A stretch of 64,000 nucleotides of DNA, taken from Phreatobacter oligotrophus. Its GTDB lineage: Bacteria; Pseudomonadota; Alphaproteobacteria; Rhizobiales; Phreatobacteraceae. Positions 1 through 9,270 of the stretch are shown here, piece after piece; the first letter of the stretch is position 1; every line of letters begins with the position of its first letter. The notes under the pieces are model-generated. The model had not been told where the DNA came from and made no database searches. It saw nothing but the letters and a program-made list of their open reading frames with translations. The DNA lies in assembly GCF_003046185.1 (NCBI RefSeq), contig NZ_PZZL01000001.1:434001-498000 (forward strand). The letters are read 5' to 3'. The translations under genes and the position numbers were made by a program.

Positions 1-561
1 GTCCGTGTCGTAGACGAGGATGCTGACGCCGGTGAGCCGCTGGCCGCGATCCATGGCCGAGGCGGCATTGATGACGGCCTGGCCGCTAGGCGTCGCCTGG
101 CGGAGCCAGAAATTGGTGCGCTGCTCCGACACGAGGTTGCGGCCGAAGAGCTGCGACTCGAGCCTCACCCCGCGCTCCCGGAACTCGGAGGCGACGGGGT
201 TGTAGACCATGGCGGCGAAGACGCCGAGCAGCAGCGCCACGACGATGGCCGGCGAGAGGAACTGCCAGGCGGAGAGCCCGGCCGCGCGGGCCACCACCAG
301 CTCGAGCTTCCTCGACAGGCCGAGGAAACAGAGCATTGCGCCGACCAGCACCGCGAAAGGCAGCACGATCTCGATGAAGGCCGGCACGCGGTAGATGGTG
401 AGAAGGGCGACGAGATGGGTTGGCGCCCGCGTCGGATCCTCGACGCGGCGCAGCTGCTCGACGAAATCGACGATCAGCACCAGGCCCGCCGTGCCAAGGA
501 AGGTCCCGCCCACCGAGCCGAGGAACTTCCGGGTCATGTAGCGGGAGAAGGTCGAGACCAT
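1..561 (-). CDS. lptG: LptG, LPS export permease (C-terminus cut by window edge)
   Basis: Inner-membrane half of the LptB2FG transporter that extracts lipopolysaccharide and feeds it to the Lpt bridge. Translating the minus strand from the ATG at 561 gives [16 protein letters not shown], then a hydrophobic segment around VGGTFLGTAGLVLIV, an IYRVPAFIEIVLPFAVLVGAML stretch spanning the next helices and the start of the periplasmic beta-jellyroll (NLVSEQRTNFWLRQA). This follows the YjgP/YjgQ permease pattern. The start overlaps the lptF stop by one base (ATGA), so the two are probably translationally coupled. About 187 residues are present and the rest lies beyond the left edge. The identity is firm from the sequence and from pairing with lptF. 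Confidence 0.9.
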   Translation of the reverse strand, partial: MVSTFSRYMTRKFLGSVGGTFLGTAGLVLIVDFVEQLRRVEDPTRAPTHLVALLTIYRVPAFIEIVLPFAVLVGAMLCFLGLSRKLELVVARAAGLSAWQFLSPAIVVALLLGVFAAMVYNPVASEFRERGVRLESQLFGRNLVSEQRTNFWLRQATPSGQAVINAASAMDRGQRLTGVSILVYDTD

Positions 562-1736
562 CAGGCGCCGCCCCCGGCCGTGCGGGGCGTCACCAGGCGC
601 ATGAGGCGGTCGCTCAGCTCGCTCGACAGGCGGCTCAGCGCCTCCGGCGTGCGGATGCGGATCCAGCCGAGCGACACGGCGCCGAAGAACAGGATGGTCG
701 CCATCGGCAGGAGATAGACGAAGGGCACGGCGGCGGGGCGCGCCGCCACGAGGCCGGACACAGCAAAGCCGCCGCCGCGAACGGCAGCCATGATGGCGAT
801 CGCCCCGGCGATCGCGGCACCGCGGCTTTGCCGCGTGGTGCGAGCCTGTCCCAGCATGGCGAACGCGATACACATCATGGCCAGTGGGTAGAGCGGCGCG
901 GCGAAACGGTCGTGCAGCTCCTGACGGAACCGTCCCCGCCACCGCTCCAGCATGGGATCGGCGGGGTTCGGGCTCATGAGCTCCGAGGTATAGCGTTCGG
1001 AAGGTCTATAAATGGTTTCGGCCGCCTGGGTGAGCTGCGACAGGTCGAAGGCGTACCGGTCGAAGACGACGATGGCGGTCGCCCCGTCGCGCATGTCGCG
1101 GCGCTGCAGGTTGCCGGTCTCCAGCACGAAGAAGGTGCCCTGCGGCTGCTCGGTGATGACCCCGCGCTCGGCGACATAGGTCATGTGAACCTGCGGGTCG
1201 CGCGTGTCCGACACGACGATGCCGAGCAGCACGCCGCCCTGGGCGCGGTCGCGGATGTGGAAGGTCAGGCCCCGGTCCGCCTGGGTGAACTGGCCCGGCC
1301 GCACGATGGCGCTGAGCATGTTGGCCTGGACCTGGGTCAGCAGCAGGCGGAAATAGCGGATGGAGGAGGGGGTCAGCCACAGCGACAGCGAGCCGACGAA
1401 GACCATGACGATGGCCGTGAGCATCAGCAGCGGCTTGGCGATCCGCCAGGGCGGCACGCCCGCCGCCGACATGACGATCAGCTCGGAATCGCCGTTCAGC
1501 TTGTTCAGCGTCTGCATCACCGCGATGAACAGCGAGATCGGCGCGATGAGCGCCAGAAGCACGGGAATGCCGAGGCTGGTCATCAGGAAGAACAGCGCGA
1601 TGGTCTGGCCGCTGTTCGTCACGAGGTCGAGCTGGCGCAGCACCTGGGTGATCCAGACGACCAGCGTCAGGACGAACAATCCGCCGACAAAGGCGAGCGC
1701 CGCCTGGCGGAAAATGTAGCGTTCGAGGGATCCCAT
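561..1736 (-). CDS. lptF: LptF, LPS export permease
   Basis: Partner permease of LptG in the LptB2FG ABC transporter. The 391-residue protein begins [19 protein letters not shown]. It has a first helix near residues 13-33, two further N-terminal helices ([37 protein letters not shown]), a periplasmic beta-rich middle and three C-terminal helices ([15 protein letters not shown] and following). This is the YjgP/YjgQ layout. A longer reading frame continues upstream, but its extra residues are Arg/Pro-rich and unlike the family, so the ATG at 1736 was chosen. It is divergent from pepA, which is a common alphaproteobacterial arrangement. Confidence 0.93.
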   Translation of the reverse strand: MGSLERYIFRQAALAFVGGLFVLTLVVWITQVLRQLDLVTNSGQTIALFFLMTSLGIPVLLALIAPISLFIAVMQTLNKLNGDSELIVMSAAGVPPWRIAKPLLMLTAIVMVFVGSLSLWLTPSSIRYFRLLLTQVQANMLSAIVRPGQFTQADRGLTFHIRDRAQGGVLLGIVVSDTRDPQVHMTYVAERGVITEQPQGTFFVLETGNLQRRDMRDGATAIVVFDRYAFDLSQLTQAAETIYRPSERYTSELMSPNPADPMLERWRGRFRQELHDRFAAPLYPLAMMCIAFAMLGQARTTRQSRGAAIAGAIAIMAAVRGGGFAVSGLVAARPAAVPFVYLLPMATILFFGAVSLGWIRIRTPEALSRLSSELSDRLMRLVTPRTAGGGA

Positions 1737-1939
1737 ACCCGGCCCATGCTGCCGCGGGGGACCGCCAACCCCGCTGGAACTCAAGCCCAAAGCCAGTAGA
1801 GCCCGAACGTGGCGCCGGCAAGGTCGCCCGAAGGCATGACGGCGATTCCCTGCCGCGCGTCTCCCTTGGGCCACAACGTCGCGATAGTGTGAACGCGACG
1901 GGATTGCGCCCGATTCGTCGCATCAGCAAGTTCGAGCCC

Positions 1940-3436
1940 ATGCCAGATAGCCTGAAGATCCAGTTCGCCTCCCTTTCCGCCGAGACCGATGGTGTCGTTG
2001 TCGCCCTTGTCGGGGCCGACCTCGCCGTGCCGCCACATGCCGCGCGCCTTCTCGACAAGGCGGGCGATCTCGTCGACCGGGCGGCGAAGGCCGACGGCTT
2101 CAAGGGCAAGCCCGGCGGCTTCCTCGACATCCTGGCACCCGAGAAGGTCGCGGCCCCCCGGCTCCTCTTCGCCGGTGTCGGCAAGGCCGAGAGCTGGTCG
2201 GAACTGGATGTGGTGAAGCTCGGCGGCGCGATCTGCGGGCGCCTGCCGGATGCGGCGACCGAGGCAACCATCATCGCCGAGACCGCGGCGGGCCCGCTCT
2301 CGGCCGATCAGGCCGCCGATCTGGCGCTTGGCCTGCGCCTGCGCTTCTACGCCTTCGATCGCTACAAGACGAAGAAGAAGGAGGGCGATGAGGGCGTTCG
2401 CAAGCGGACCGTGACCATCCTCGTCGCCGACGAGAAGGCGGCGCGCAAGGCCTTCAAGGCCCGCGAGGCCATCGCCGACGGCGTCGATCTCGCCCGTGAC
2501 CTCGTCAACGAGCCGCCGAACGTGCTCTACCCCACCGCCTTCGCCAAGCGCGCCGGCGACCTGTCGAAACTCGGCGTCGATGTCGAGATCCTCGGCGAGA
2601 AGGAATTGAAGAAGCTCGGCATGGGCGCGCTGCTCGCCGTCGGCCAGGGCTCGGCGCGCGAAAGCCATGTCGTGGTCATGCGGTGGGATGGCGGCAAGGA
2701 CGGCGAAGCGCCGGTCTGCCTGATCGGCAAGGGCGTCTGCTTCGATACCGGCGGCATTTCGTTGAAGCCCGGCGAGGGCATGCAGGACATGAAGGGCGAC
2801 ATGGGCGGCGCCGCCGCCGTGGTCGGCGCCATGCACGCGCTCGCCGCCCGCAAGGCGCGCGTCAATGTCGTCGGCCTCATCGGCCTGGTCGAGAACATGC
2901 CGGACGGCAATGCCTACCGCCCCGGCGACATCCTGACCTCCATGTCCGGCCAGACCATCGAGATGATCAACACCGACGCGGAGGGCCGCCTCGTCCTTGC
3001 CGACGTGCTCTGGTACGCGAAGGACCGCTTCAAGCCGAAGGTGATGGTCAATCTCGCGACCCTTACCGGCGCCATCATGGTGGCGCTCGGCCAGGAACAT
3101 GCCGGCCTTTTCGCCAATGACGACGACCTTGCCGGCAAGCTTTCCGCCGCCGGCCTTGCCACCGGCGAGAAGGTCTGGCGCATGCCGCTGAACGCCGACT
3201 ACGACAAGCTCATCGATAGCCAGTTCGCCGACATGAAGAACACCGGGGGCCGCTACGGCGGCGCCATCACCGCCGCCCAGTTCCTGCAGCGCTTCGTCGG
3301 CGACACGCCCTGGGCCCATCTCGACGTCGCCGGAACGGCGATGAACTCGATCAAGGGTGATCTCAACCGCTCCTGGGGTGGCGGCTGGGGCGTGCGTCTG
3401 CTCGACCGGATGATCGCCGAGGGCTACGAGCGCTGA
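1940..3436 (+). CDS. pepA: Leucyl aminopeptidase (M17 family)
   Basis: Cytosolic di-metal aminopeptidase that removes N-terminal residues from peptides. The 498-residue protein has an N-terminal macro-like domain and a C-terminal catalytic domain. The signature NTDAEGR spans residues 344-350. Metal and catalytic residues fall at K264, D269, K276, D287, D346, E348 and R350, each six lower than the E. coli PepA positions, so the active site is complete. The ATG at 1940 (MPDSLKIQF) was preferred over an upstream in-frame codon at 1889 that would add 17 residues unlike the family. It is followed by holC, as in many Alphaproteobacteria. Confidence 0.95.
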   Translation: MPDSLKIQFASLSAETDGVVVALVGADLAVPPHAARLLDKAGDLVDRAAKADGFKGKPGGFLDILAPEKVAAPRLLFAGVGKAESWSELDVVKLGGAICGRLPDAATEATIIAETAAGPLSADQAADLALGLRLRFYAFDRYKTKKKEGDEGVRKRTVTILVADEKAARKAFKAREAIADGVDLARDLVNEPPNVLYPTAFAKRAGDLSKLGVDVEILGEKELKKLGMGALLAVGQGSARESHVVVMRWDGGKDGEAPVCLIGKGVCFDTGGISLKPGEGMQDMKGDMGGAAAVVGAMHALAARKARVNVVGLIGLVENMPDGNAYRPGDILTSMSGQTIEMINTDAEGRLVLADVLWYAKDRFKPKVMVNLATLTGAIMVALGQEHAGLFANDDDLAGKLSAAGLATGEKVWRMPLNADYDKLIDSQFADMKNTGGRYGGAITAAQFLQRFVGDTPWAHLDVAGTAMNSIKGDLNRSWGGGWGVRLLDRMIAEGYER

Positions 3437-3479
3437 GACCGGCCGGCGGGCCGTGAGCCATGCATAATCGCGGGGACTC

Positions 3480-3932
3480 GTGACCGACATCCTGTTCTAC
3501 CATCTGCAGAACCAGCCGCTCGAAAGGGTCTTGCCGGTGCTGCTCGAAAAATCGGTGGAACGCGGCTGGAAGGTCGCCGTCGAGGCCGCCTCGCCCGAGC
3601 GGGTCGAGGCGCTCGATGCGCTGCTCTGGACCTATGACGATGCGAGCTTCCTCGCCCATGGCACCGACCGCGAGGCCGATGCCGCGGCGCAGCCCATCCT
3701 CATCACGGCAGGTCCCGGCCGCGCCAATGGCGCCAGCGTGCGCTTCCTCGTGGACGGCGCGCCGCTCCCCGAGGATGCCGCGTCCTACGAGCGCATCGTG
3801 CTGATGTTCGACGGCAATGATCCGGACGCGGTCGATCGCGCGCGCGAGGCCTGGAAGGTCGCCCGCGCCGGCGGTCATGCCTGCACCTACTGGCAGCAGG
3901 ACGAGACCGGCCGCTGGAGCAAGAAGGCGTGA
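3480..3932 (+). CDS. holC: DNA polymerase III subunit chi
   Basis: Clamp-loader accessory subunit that links the replicase to SSB. The 150-residue protein starts at a GTG (MTDILFYHLQNQPLERVLPVLL). It has the chi pattern of an N-terminal strand and helix, LLWTYDDASFLAHG in the middle, and a YERIVLMFDGND segment followed by the C-terminal helix and W residues. It lies 43 nt downstream of pepA, and its TGA overlaps the GTG of the next gene (GTGA), suggesting one transcript. Confidence 0.9.
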   Translation: MTDILFYHLQNQPLERVLPVLLEKSVERGWKVAVEAASPERVEALDALLWTYDDASFLAHGTDREADAAAQPILITAGPGRANGASVRFLVDGAPLPEDAASYERIVLMFDGNDPDAVDRAREAWKVARAGGHACTYWQQDETGRWSKKA

Positions 3933-5116
3933 CCGGCGAGGTCAAGCCGGGCGATGCCGACGCACCCGCCGGTTTCATCGACGCTGCCGCCCGCAGCGAA
4001 TTTGCCCGCCTGGCCGCGGTGATCTTCCTGACCGCCATGACCAACCAGCAATCGGTGCTGCTGGCGGTCGTCTGGGAGGATGTCGGCTTCTCGCCGCGCG
4101 ACATCGGCCTGCTCATCGCCATCTATGGCGTGCCGCTGGTGGCGATGAGTCTATTCTCCGGCCCGCTCGCCAACCGCATCGGCATCCTGCAGACGGTCAG
4201 GATCGGCGCGGTGCTCACCGTCCTCGGCTTCGTCAGCCTCTACCTGACCCATGAGAGCGTCATCGGCTCGCTCGTCTCGCGCCTCATCCAGGGTACCGGC
4301 TTCGCGCTCTTCCATGCGCCGGTCATGACCTATGGCTCGACCCGCCTGACCCGCGAGCGCTTCGTGCGGCTCTTCGGCCTGCTCTCGGCCATGGCGCCGC
4401 TGCCCTATGCCTTCGGGCCCATCCTCGCCGAGTTCCTCTACCACTGGCTCGGCCATTACGGCTATTTCCTCGCCGGCGCCGTGCCAGGGCTCCTCGGCTT
4501 GCCGCTGCTCTGGACCTTTCGTGCCGTCGACAAGACGGAAGGGCCGGTCGGCGGCATTCTCGGCCTGCTCGCCAGCCGCCGCATCTGGCCTCCACTCATT
4601 GCCGCCATCGTCTACGGCTACATGTTCGGCTTCATCAGCGCCTATGCCGCCCCGTTCCTGGTGGAGCGCGGCATTGTCGTCGGCGCCTTCTTCACCGCCT
4701 TCACCGTGTCGATCTTCGCGGTGCGCTTCGGCGGACTCGCCCTCATCGAGAATGTCGACCGCCGGCTGGTGGTGGCGGGCGGGGCGGTCCTCCTCGCCTC
4801 GGGACTGACCATGGTGGCGCTGGCGACAAGCCTGCCCGGCGTCGTCGCCGCCGGTTTCGTCTTCGGCCTCGGCCATTCCATCGGCTTTCCCGTGCTTTCC
4901 GCCTGGATCTGCGACGGCACGCCCCCGGAACAGCGCGCCACGCCCATGGCGGTGTTCAACGCCACCTTCTTTGCCGCCATGACGGTCATCGCCCTGCCGG
5001 CGAGCCTCGCCATCGCCCAGGTCGGCTATGTCCCGGTCATGGTGACGATGTCGGTCTCCAGCCTGGGGCTCGCGGCGCTCCTCGCCATCGCCTGGTCCCG
5101 ACGTTTTCGCAGGTAG
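3929..5116 (+). CDS. MFS transporter
   Basis: Major facilitator superfamily membrane carrier, 395 residues, with about twelve hydrophobic segments. A motif-A-like stretch (FSGPLANRIGI) follows helix 2, and a cytoplasmic-style break lies near residue 195 (FRAVDKTEGPVGG). The GTG start overlaps the holC stop, so the two are probably cotranscribed. The substrate cannot be inferred. Drug or metabolite export and sugar uptake are both possible. Confidence 0.82.
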   Translation: MTGEVKPGDADAPAGFIDAAARSEFARLAAVIFLTAMTNQQSVLLAVVWEDVGFSPRDIGLLIAIYGVPLVAMSLFSGPLANRIGILQTVRIGAVLTVLGFVSLYLTHESVIGSLVSRLIQGTGFALFHAPVMTYGSTRLTRERFVRLFGLLSAMAPLPYAFGPILAEFLYHWLGHYGYFLAGAVPGLLGLPLLWTFRAVDKTEGPVGGILGLLASRRIWPPLIAAIVYGYMFGFISAYAAPFLVERGIVVGAFFTAFTVSIFAVRFGGLALIENVDRRLVVAGGAVLLASGLTMVALATSLPGVVAAGFVFGLGHSIGFPVLSAWICDGTPPEQRATPMAVFNATFFAAMTVIALPASLAIAQVGYVPVMVTMSVSSLGLAALLAIAWSRRFRR

Positions 5117-5123
5117 GGCTGGC

Positions 5124-5160
5124 GCTGCTGACAGGCTGCTGTCACAACGATGTCAGCAGC
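5124..5160. promoter_or_regulatory. Nested inverted repeats upstream of the WYL regulator (probable autoregulatory operator)
   Basis: Two overlapping dyads are visible. The inner one is TGACAG (5129-5134), a 4-nt spacer, then CTGTCA (5139-5144). The outer one is a perfect 10-bp inverted repeat, GCTGCTGACA at 5124-5133 and TGTCAGCAGC at 5151-5160. They lie 20-56 nt before the ATG of the regulator at 5180, where an autoregulatory operator would be expected. The function is inferred from position and symmetry. Confidence 0.6.
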
Positions 5161-5179
5161 CCTGCGGCAACCTGACGCC

Positions 5180-5863
5180 ATGAGACCGTCTGACCGACTC
5201 TTCCAGATCATCCAGATCCTGCGCCGCTCGCGCCGGCCGCTGACGGCCGAGGCCATCGCTGCCGAGCTCGAGACATCGAAGCGCACGATCTATCGCGACA
5301 TCTCGACCCTGATCGGCCAGCGCGTGCCGATCCGGGGCGAAGCCGGCCTTGGCTACATCCTGGAGGGCGGCTTCGACCTGCCGCCCCTCATGCTGACATC
5401 GGACGAACTGGAGGCCGCGGCCCTCGGCGCCCGCTGGGTGCAGTCGCGCGGCGATCCGGCCTTGTCGCGGGCCGCCGCCGATCTCATCGCCAAGCTCGCC
5501 GCCATCGTGCCGGAAAAGCTGCGCGACGTGGCGCTCGATCCCGTCTCCCGCACCGGGCCGGCCTGGGAGCCGACCGAGGACCGCATCGACCTCGCCAAGG
5601 TCCGCGGCTGGATCCACGAGGGCAAGAAGATCGCGCTCGGCTACAATGACGAGCAGGGCAGGGCGACCGAGCGCATCACCTGGCCGGTGGCGGTCGGCTA
5701 TTTCGACAGCGTCCGCCACCTCATCGCCTGGTGCGAGCTGCGCCGCGACTTCCGCTCCTTCCGCACCGACCGCATCGCCTCGGCGACCTTCCTGGAGGAG
5801 CGCTACCCCGAGCGTCCGAGCGTGCTCCGGGCCCGGTGGCGCAAGACGATCAAGGAGAACTAG
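5180..5863 (+). CDS. YafY-family HTH/WYL transcriptional regulator
   Basis: DNA-binding regulator of 227 residues. An N-terminal winged helix-turn-helix covers about residues 1-57 (LTAEAIAAELETSKRTIYRD is the helix-turn-helix). A WYL-type ligand-sensing domain runs from about residue 140 to 200 (ITWPVAVGYFDSVRHLIAWC). The ATG at 5180 was chosen because residues before it in the longer frame (from 5150) overlap the palindrome. It follows the MFS gene by about 60 nt and could control that gene or itself. The ligand is unknown. Confidence 0.85.
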   Translation: MRPSDRLFQIIQILRRSRRPLTAEAIAAELETSKRTIYRDISTLIGQRVPIRGEAGLGYILEGGFDLPPLMLTSDELEAAALGARWVQSRGDPALSRAAADLIAKLAAIVPEKLRDVALDPVSRTGPAWEPTEDRIDLAKVRGWIHEGKKIALGYNDEQGRATERITWPVAVGYFDSVRHLIAWCELRRDFRSFRTDRIASATFLEERYPERPSVLRARWRKTIKEN

Positions 5864-5864
5864 G

Positions 5865-7724
5865 TCAGCCCCCCGCGGCCTCCAGCGCGGCGCTGGCCTC
5901 GAGCCAGGCCTCCTCGGCCTCGGCGAGCTGCTTTTCGCGAAGCCCGCGGGTCTTCGCGGCCTGGGCGGCGCTGTCGGGATGGGCCTCGAAATAGCCGGGC
6001 TGGGCGAGGATGCGGTCGATCTTGTCGATGTCCGCCCGCAGCTTCTCCATCGTCGCCTCGACCTCGGCGACGCGTTTCGCCAGCGCCTTGGTCTCGCCGC
6101 GCGGTGTGGCCTGCGGCTTCGGGGCGGCGGGTTTCTCGGGCTTGTCGCCGGCAGGGGCGGGGCCCGACAGCACGATCTTGCGGTAGTCGTCGAGGTCGCC
6201 GTCGAAGGGTTGCACTGTGCCGTCGCGCACCAGCCAGAGCCGGTCGACGGTTGCCTCCAGCAGGTGCCGATCGTGCGAAACGATCATCACCGCGCCGGCA
6301 TAGCCGTTCAGCGCCTCGACCAGGGCGGCGCGGCTGTCGATGTCCAGGTGGTTCGTCGGCTCGTCGAGGATGAGCAGGTTCGGCCCGTCGAAGACGGCGA
6401 TGGCGAAGAGCAGGCGCGCCTTCTCGCCACCCGAGAGCGACGAGACCTTCGTGTCGGAGCGCTCGCCGGAAAAGCCGGCACGGGCGCAGGCCGCCCGCAC
6501 CTTCGCCTCCGGCTCGTCCGGCATGAGGCGGCGCAGGTGCTGGTAGACGCTTTCGGCCGGGCGCAATTCGTCGAGCTGGTGCTGGGCGAAATAGGCGATC
6601 TTCAGCTTGTCGGCGCGGACCAGCCGCCCGGCCATCGGCTTCAGGCGGTCGGAGATGAGCTTGAGGAAGGTCGACTTGCCGTTGCCGTTGGCGCCGAGCA
6701 GACCGATCCGATCGTCGTCGTCGATGCGCAGGTCCAGCCGCCGGAGGATCGGCTGTCCCTCGGCATAACCGACCGACGCCCCCTCCATGGTGATGATGGG
6801 CGGCGAGGCCTTGCGCTGCGGCTCCGGGATGACGAAGGGCGGCACGTCGGTTTCGACGATGGTCGTGACCGTCTCCATCTTCTCCAGCATCTTCAGGCGC
6901 GACTGCGCCTGCCGTGCCTTGGTCGCCTTGGCGCGGAAGCGGTCGACGAAGCTCTGGAGATGGGCGCGCTTGTCCTCCTGCTTCTTCGCCGCCTTCTCGC
7001 GCACCGCGATCTCGATGGCGCGGGACTTGGCGAAGGTCGTGTAGGAGCCCTTCCAGAGCTGCAGCTTGCCCTGGTCGAGATGCAGGATGTGCTCGACGGA
7101 GGCGTCCAGCAGGTCACGGTCGTGGCTGATGAGCAGGACGCTGTGCGGATAGCGCGCGAGATAGTCCTGCAGCCAGAGCGTGCCTTCGAGGTCGAGATAG
7201 TTCGTCGGTTCGTCCAGCAGCAGCAGGTCCGGCGCGGTGAAAAGCACGGCCGCGAGCGCGACGCGCATCCGCCATCCGCCGGAGAAATCCGAGCAGGGGC
7301 GGGCCTGCGCCGCCGTGTCGAAGCCGAGGCCGGCGAGGATCGAGGCCGCTCGCGCCGGCGCCGAATGGGCGTCGATGTCGACGAGCCGCGTCTGGATCTC
7401 GGCGATGCGCTGCGGATCGGTCGCGGTCTCGGCCTCCTTCAGGAGCGCGGCGCGCTCCTTGTCGGCCTTCAGCACGAACTCCAGAAGGGAATCCGGCCCG
7501 CCCGGCGCTTCCTGCGCCACGCCGCCCATCCGCGCCCGCGACGGCAGCTTGATCGTGCCGGAATCGGCGCCGAGCTCGCCCTGGATGACCTTGAACAGCG
7601 TCGACTTGCCGGTGCCGTTGCGGCCGAGGAAGCCGATGCGCGCATCCGGCGGCAGCATCACCGAGGCATTGTCGATGAGCACGCGGCCGGCCACCCGCAC
7701 GGTCAGGTCGTTGATCTGCAGCAT
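5865..7724 (-). CDS. ABC-F family ATPase (YheS/Uup-like)
   Basis: Soluble protein of 619 residues with two ABC ATPase domains and no membrane segments, typical of ABC-F factors that act on ribosomes. The first Walker A is GRNGTGKST at residues 34-42, with signature SDFSGGW and Walker B LLLLDEPTNYLDL. The second has GANGNGKST, SSLSGGEKAR and LLILDEPTNHLDI. Between them lies the charged linker (about residues 240-320). A C-terminal coiled coil (KRVAEVEATMEKLRADIDKI) follows a Pro/Lys-rich tail. It is convergent with the WYL gene, whose stop is 2 nt away. The exact subfamily role is not determinable here. Confidence 0.9.
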   Translation of the reverse strand: MLQINDLTVRVAGRVLIDNASVMLPPDARIGFLGRNGTGKSTLFKVIQGELGADSGTIKLPSRARMGGVAQEAPGGPDSLLEFVLKADKERAALLKEAETATDPQRIAEIQTRLVDIDAHSAPARAASILAGLGFDTAAQARPCSDFSGGWRMRVALAAVLFTAPDLLLLDEPTNYLDLEGTLWLQDYLARYPHSVLLISHDRDLLDASVEHILHLDQGKLQLWKGSYTTFAKSRAIEIAVREKAAKKQEDKRAHLQSFVDRFRAKATKARQAQSRLKMLEKMETVTTIVETDVPPFVIPEPQRKASPPIITMEGASVGYAEGQPILRRLDLRIDDDDRIGLLGANGNGKSTFLKLISDRLKPMAGRLVRADKLKIAYFAQHQLDELRPAESVYQHLRRLMPDEPEAKVRAACARAGFSGERSDTKVSSLSGGEKARLLFAIAVFDGPNLLILDEPTNHLDIDSRAALVEALNGYAGAVMIVSHDRHLLEATVDRLWLVRDGTVQPFDGDLDDYRKIVLSGPAPAGDKPEKPAAPKPQATPRGETKALAKRVAEVEATMEKLRADIDKIDRILAQPGYFEAHPDSAAQAAKTRGLREKQLAEAEEAWLEASAALEAAGG

Positions 7725-7786
7725 GGAGGGCTTTTGGCCGAGCGGGCCATGCGATGCAAGGGCGAGACGGCGGGGTAGGGAATAGA

Positions 7787-7939
7787 CCCCTCACCCTTCC
7801 CTCTCCCCGCACGCGGGGAGAGGGGGGCCACAACGTCGCGCCACATCATGAGGCGTCATGCCAGGCACACACGTGGTCGCCGCACACGCAACGCCTTTGC
7901 CCCCTCTCCCCGCTGGCGGGGAGAGGGAAGGGGGAGGGG
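7787..7939. repeat. Composite palindromic repeat, family A copy 1
   Basis: Two GC hairpins (CTCTCCCCGC / GCGGGGAGAG) face each other at 7801-7822 and 7904-7926, with outward flanks CCCCTCACCCTTCC and GGAAGGGGGAGGGG. About 75 bp of spacer lies between them. Read on the minus strand, the spacer contains a GGCAA..GCGTTGCG segment and TGTGCCTGGC, both also found in the copy at 47256-47407. This copy is therefore inverted relative to that one. Noncoding; origin unknown. Confidence 0.85.
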
Positions 7940-7987
7940 CCAGGTGTAGTCGCGGCGGCAGCGGCCGGCGCCCTGTTCAAGGCCAAG

Positions 7988-8038
7988 ATTCTGGAGGCGT
8001 GACCATCCTGGAGCCGTGACGATCCTGGAGGCCTGACG
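7988..8038. repeat. 17-bp tandem repeat, three copies
   Basis: Three consecutive 17-bp units start at 7988, 8005 and 8022 with consensus ATCCTGGAGGCGTGACG and one or a few mismatches each. They lie in the gene-free stretch between the ABC-F gene and the small exported protein. No coding or regulatory role is apparent. Confidence 0.8.
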
Positions 8039-8056
8039 CGCCCTGAAACGGACGAG

Positions 8057-8087
8057 GCCCGCCACCGATACATCCTCGGTGACGGGC
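8057..8087 (-). terminator. Hairpin downstream of the small exported protein gene
   Basis: A 12-bp stem with one mismatch (8057-8068 with 8076-8087) and a 7-nt loop lies about 65 nt past the stop of the minus-strand gene at 8151. The U-run that follows on the minus strand is weak, so termination is plausible rather than certain. Confidence 0.45.
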
Positions 8088-8150
8088 CCGTACCCGCGCG
8101 AGCCGGGTTGGGTGGGGCGTCGGAAGGCCCGCGCGACTACTCGAAGCGGG

Positions 8151-8465
8151 TCAGCGGCAGATGCGGACCCAGCGAACCTCGGGGCCCCAGGGCGTGTCGA
8201 CCCAGCGGCGCTCCCGCCAGCAGGCCGGCGCCACATAGGCGGGGCGGTAGGGACGATAGAAGCCGTAGGGCGGCGGCGGCGGACGGTGCCAGTGCGGGCG
8301 ATCCCAGCCCGGGCGGCCCCAATAGGGGGGCGGGCCACCCCACTGGACCGGCGTGGCACCGAAGCCGATGCCGATCGAGACCTGGGCCTTGGCATCGTTG
8401 GGCGTGGCGGCGACCGCGCCGAGGGCGGCGAGGCCGGCGAGGGCGGACAGAACCAGACGGCGCAT
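8151..8465 (-). CDS. Small exported Pro/Trp/Arg-rich protein
   Basis: A 104-residue protein starting MRRLVLSALAGLAALGAVAA, a clear Sec signal peptide with likely cleavage after AKA. The mature part is rich in Pro, Trp, Tyr and Arg (WGGPPPYWGRPGWDRPHWH) and ends PWGPEVRWVRICR, with Cys residues near the C-terminal third. A GGAG lies 8 nt upstream of the ATG. Small low-complexity exported proteins of this kind are common in Hyphomicrobiales. No function is known to me. Confidence 0.78.
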   Translation of the reverse strand: MRRLVLSALAGLAALGAVAATPNDAKAQVSIGIGFGATPVQWGGPPPYWGRPGWDRPHWHRPPPPPYGFYRPYRPAYVAPACWRERRWVDTPWGPEVRWVRICR

Positions 8466-8711
8466 GGTGCATCTCCAGTGGCTCGGATCACCCGGTCCGG
8501 GGAGCCCGGTGGCGTCCCCGCGGTGACCATGGAACGGACTGTGACCTGTTGCCGCTGAACCGGTTCTGATCCCTCCCTTCATCCAGCGTTCAGCTGCGAC
8601 GCCCTGCCTCCACGCCCGCCGCGACGATGCCACCGCTCGCCCGTTGCGGGCGCAGCGGCCCGCTGCTATGAGCGCGCCCACATCCCACCGACCCGTTCCC
8701 AAGGAGCCAGC

Positions 8712-9137
<426 letters not shown>

Positions 9138-9182
9138 TCCGGTTGTCCGGGCAACCCCCGGATGGTCCACAGCTATGCGGAA

Positions 9183-9206
9183 GGCGGGCTTGAGGCCCGC
9201 CTTTTT
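9183..9206 (+). terminator. Rho-independent terminator after ndk
   Basis: A perfect 7-bp stem (GGCGGGC at 9183-9189, GCCCGCC at 9195-9201), a TTGAG loop and a run of five T at 9202-9206. It lies 46 nt past the ndk stop. Confidence 0.9.
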
Positions 9207-9270
9207 CGTTGGCTCCGCATTCTGTAGTCTGGCGTCGTTCCAGCCTGCCGCTGAGCCTCCCGGAGCCCGC

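Noticed and set aside
420-1799. Long open frame on the plus strand opposite lptF
   Set aside because: It is antisense to a clear LptF reading frame and its product is low-complexity Arg/His/Gly-rich. High GC content creates such open frames.
5646-7778. 710-codon plus-strand open frame opposite the ABC-F gene
   Set aside because: Its residues mirror the antisense of a strongly conserved ABC-F protein, with no motif of its own.
7787-7939. CRISPR-like direct repeats
   Set aside because: The repeated units are inverted hairpins in pairs with one spacer, not multiple direct repeats with regular unique spacers. No cas genes are present.
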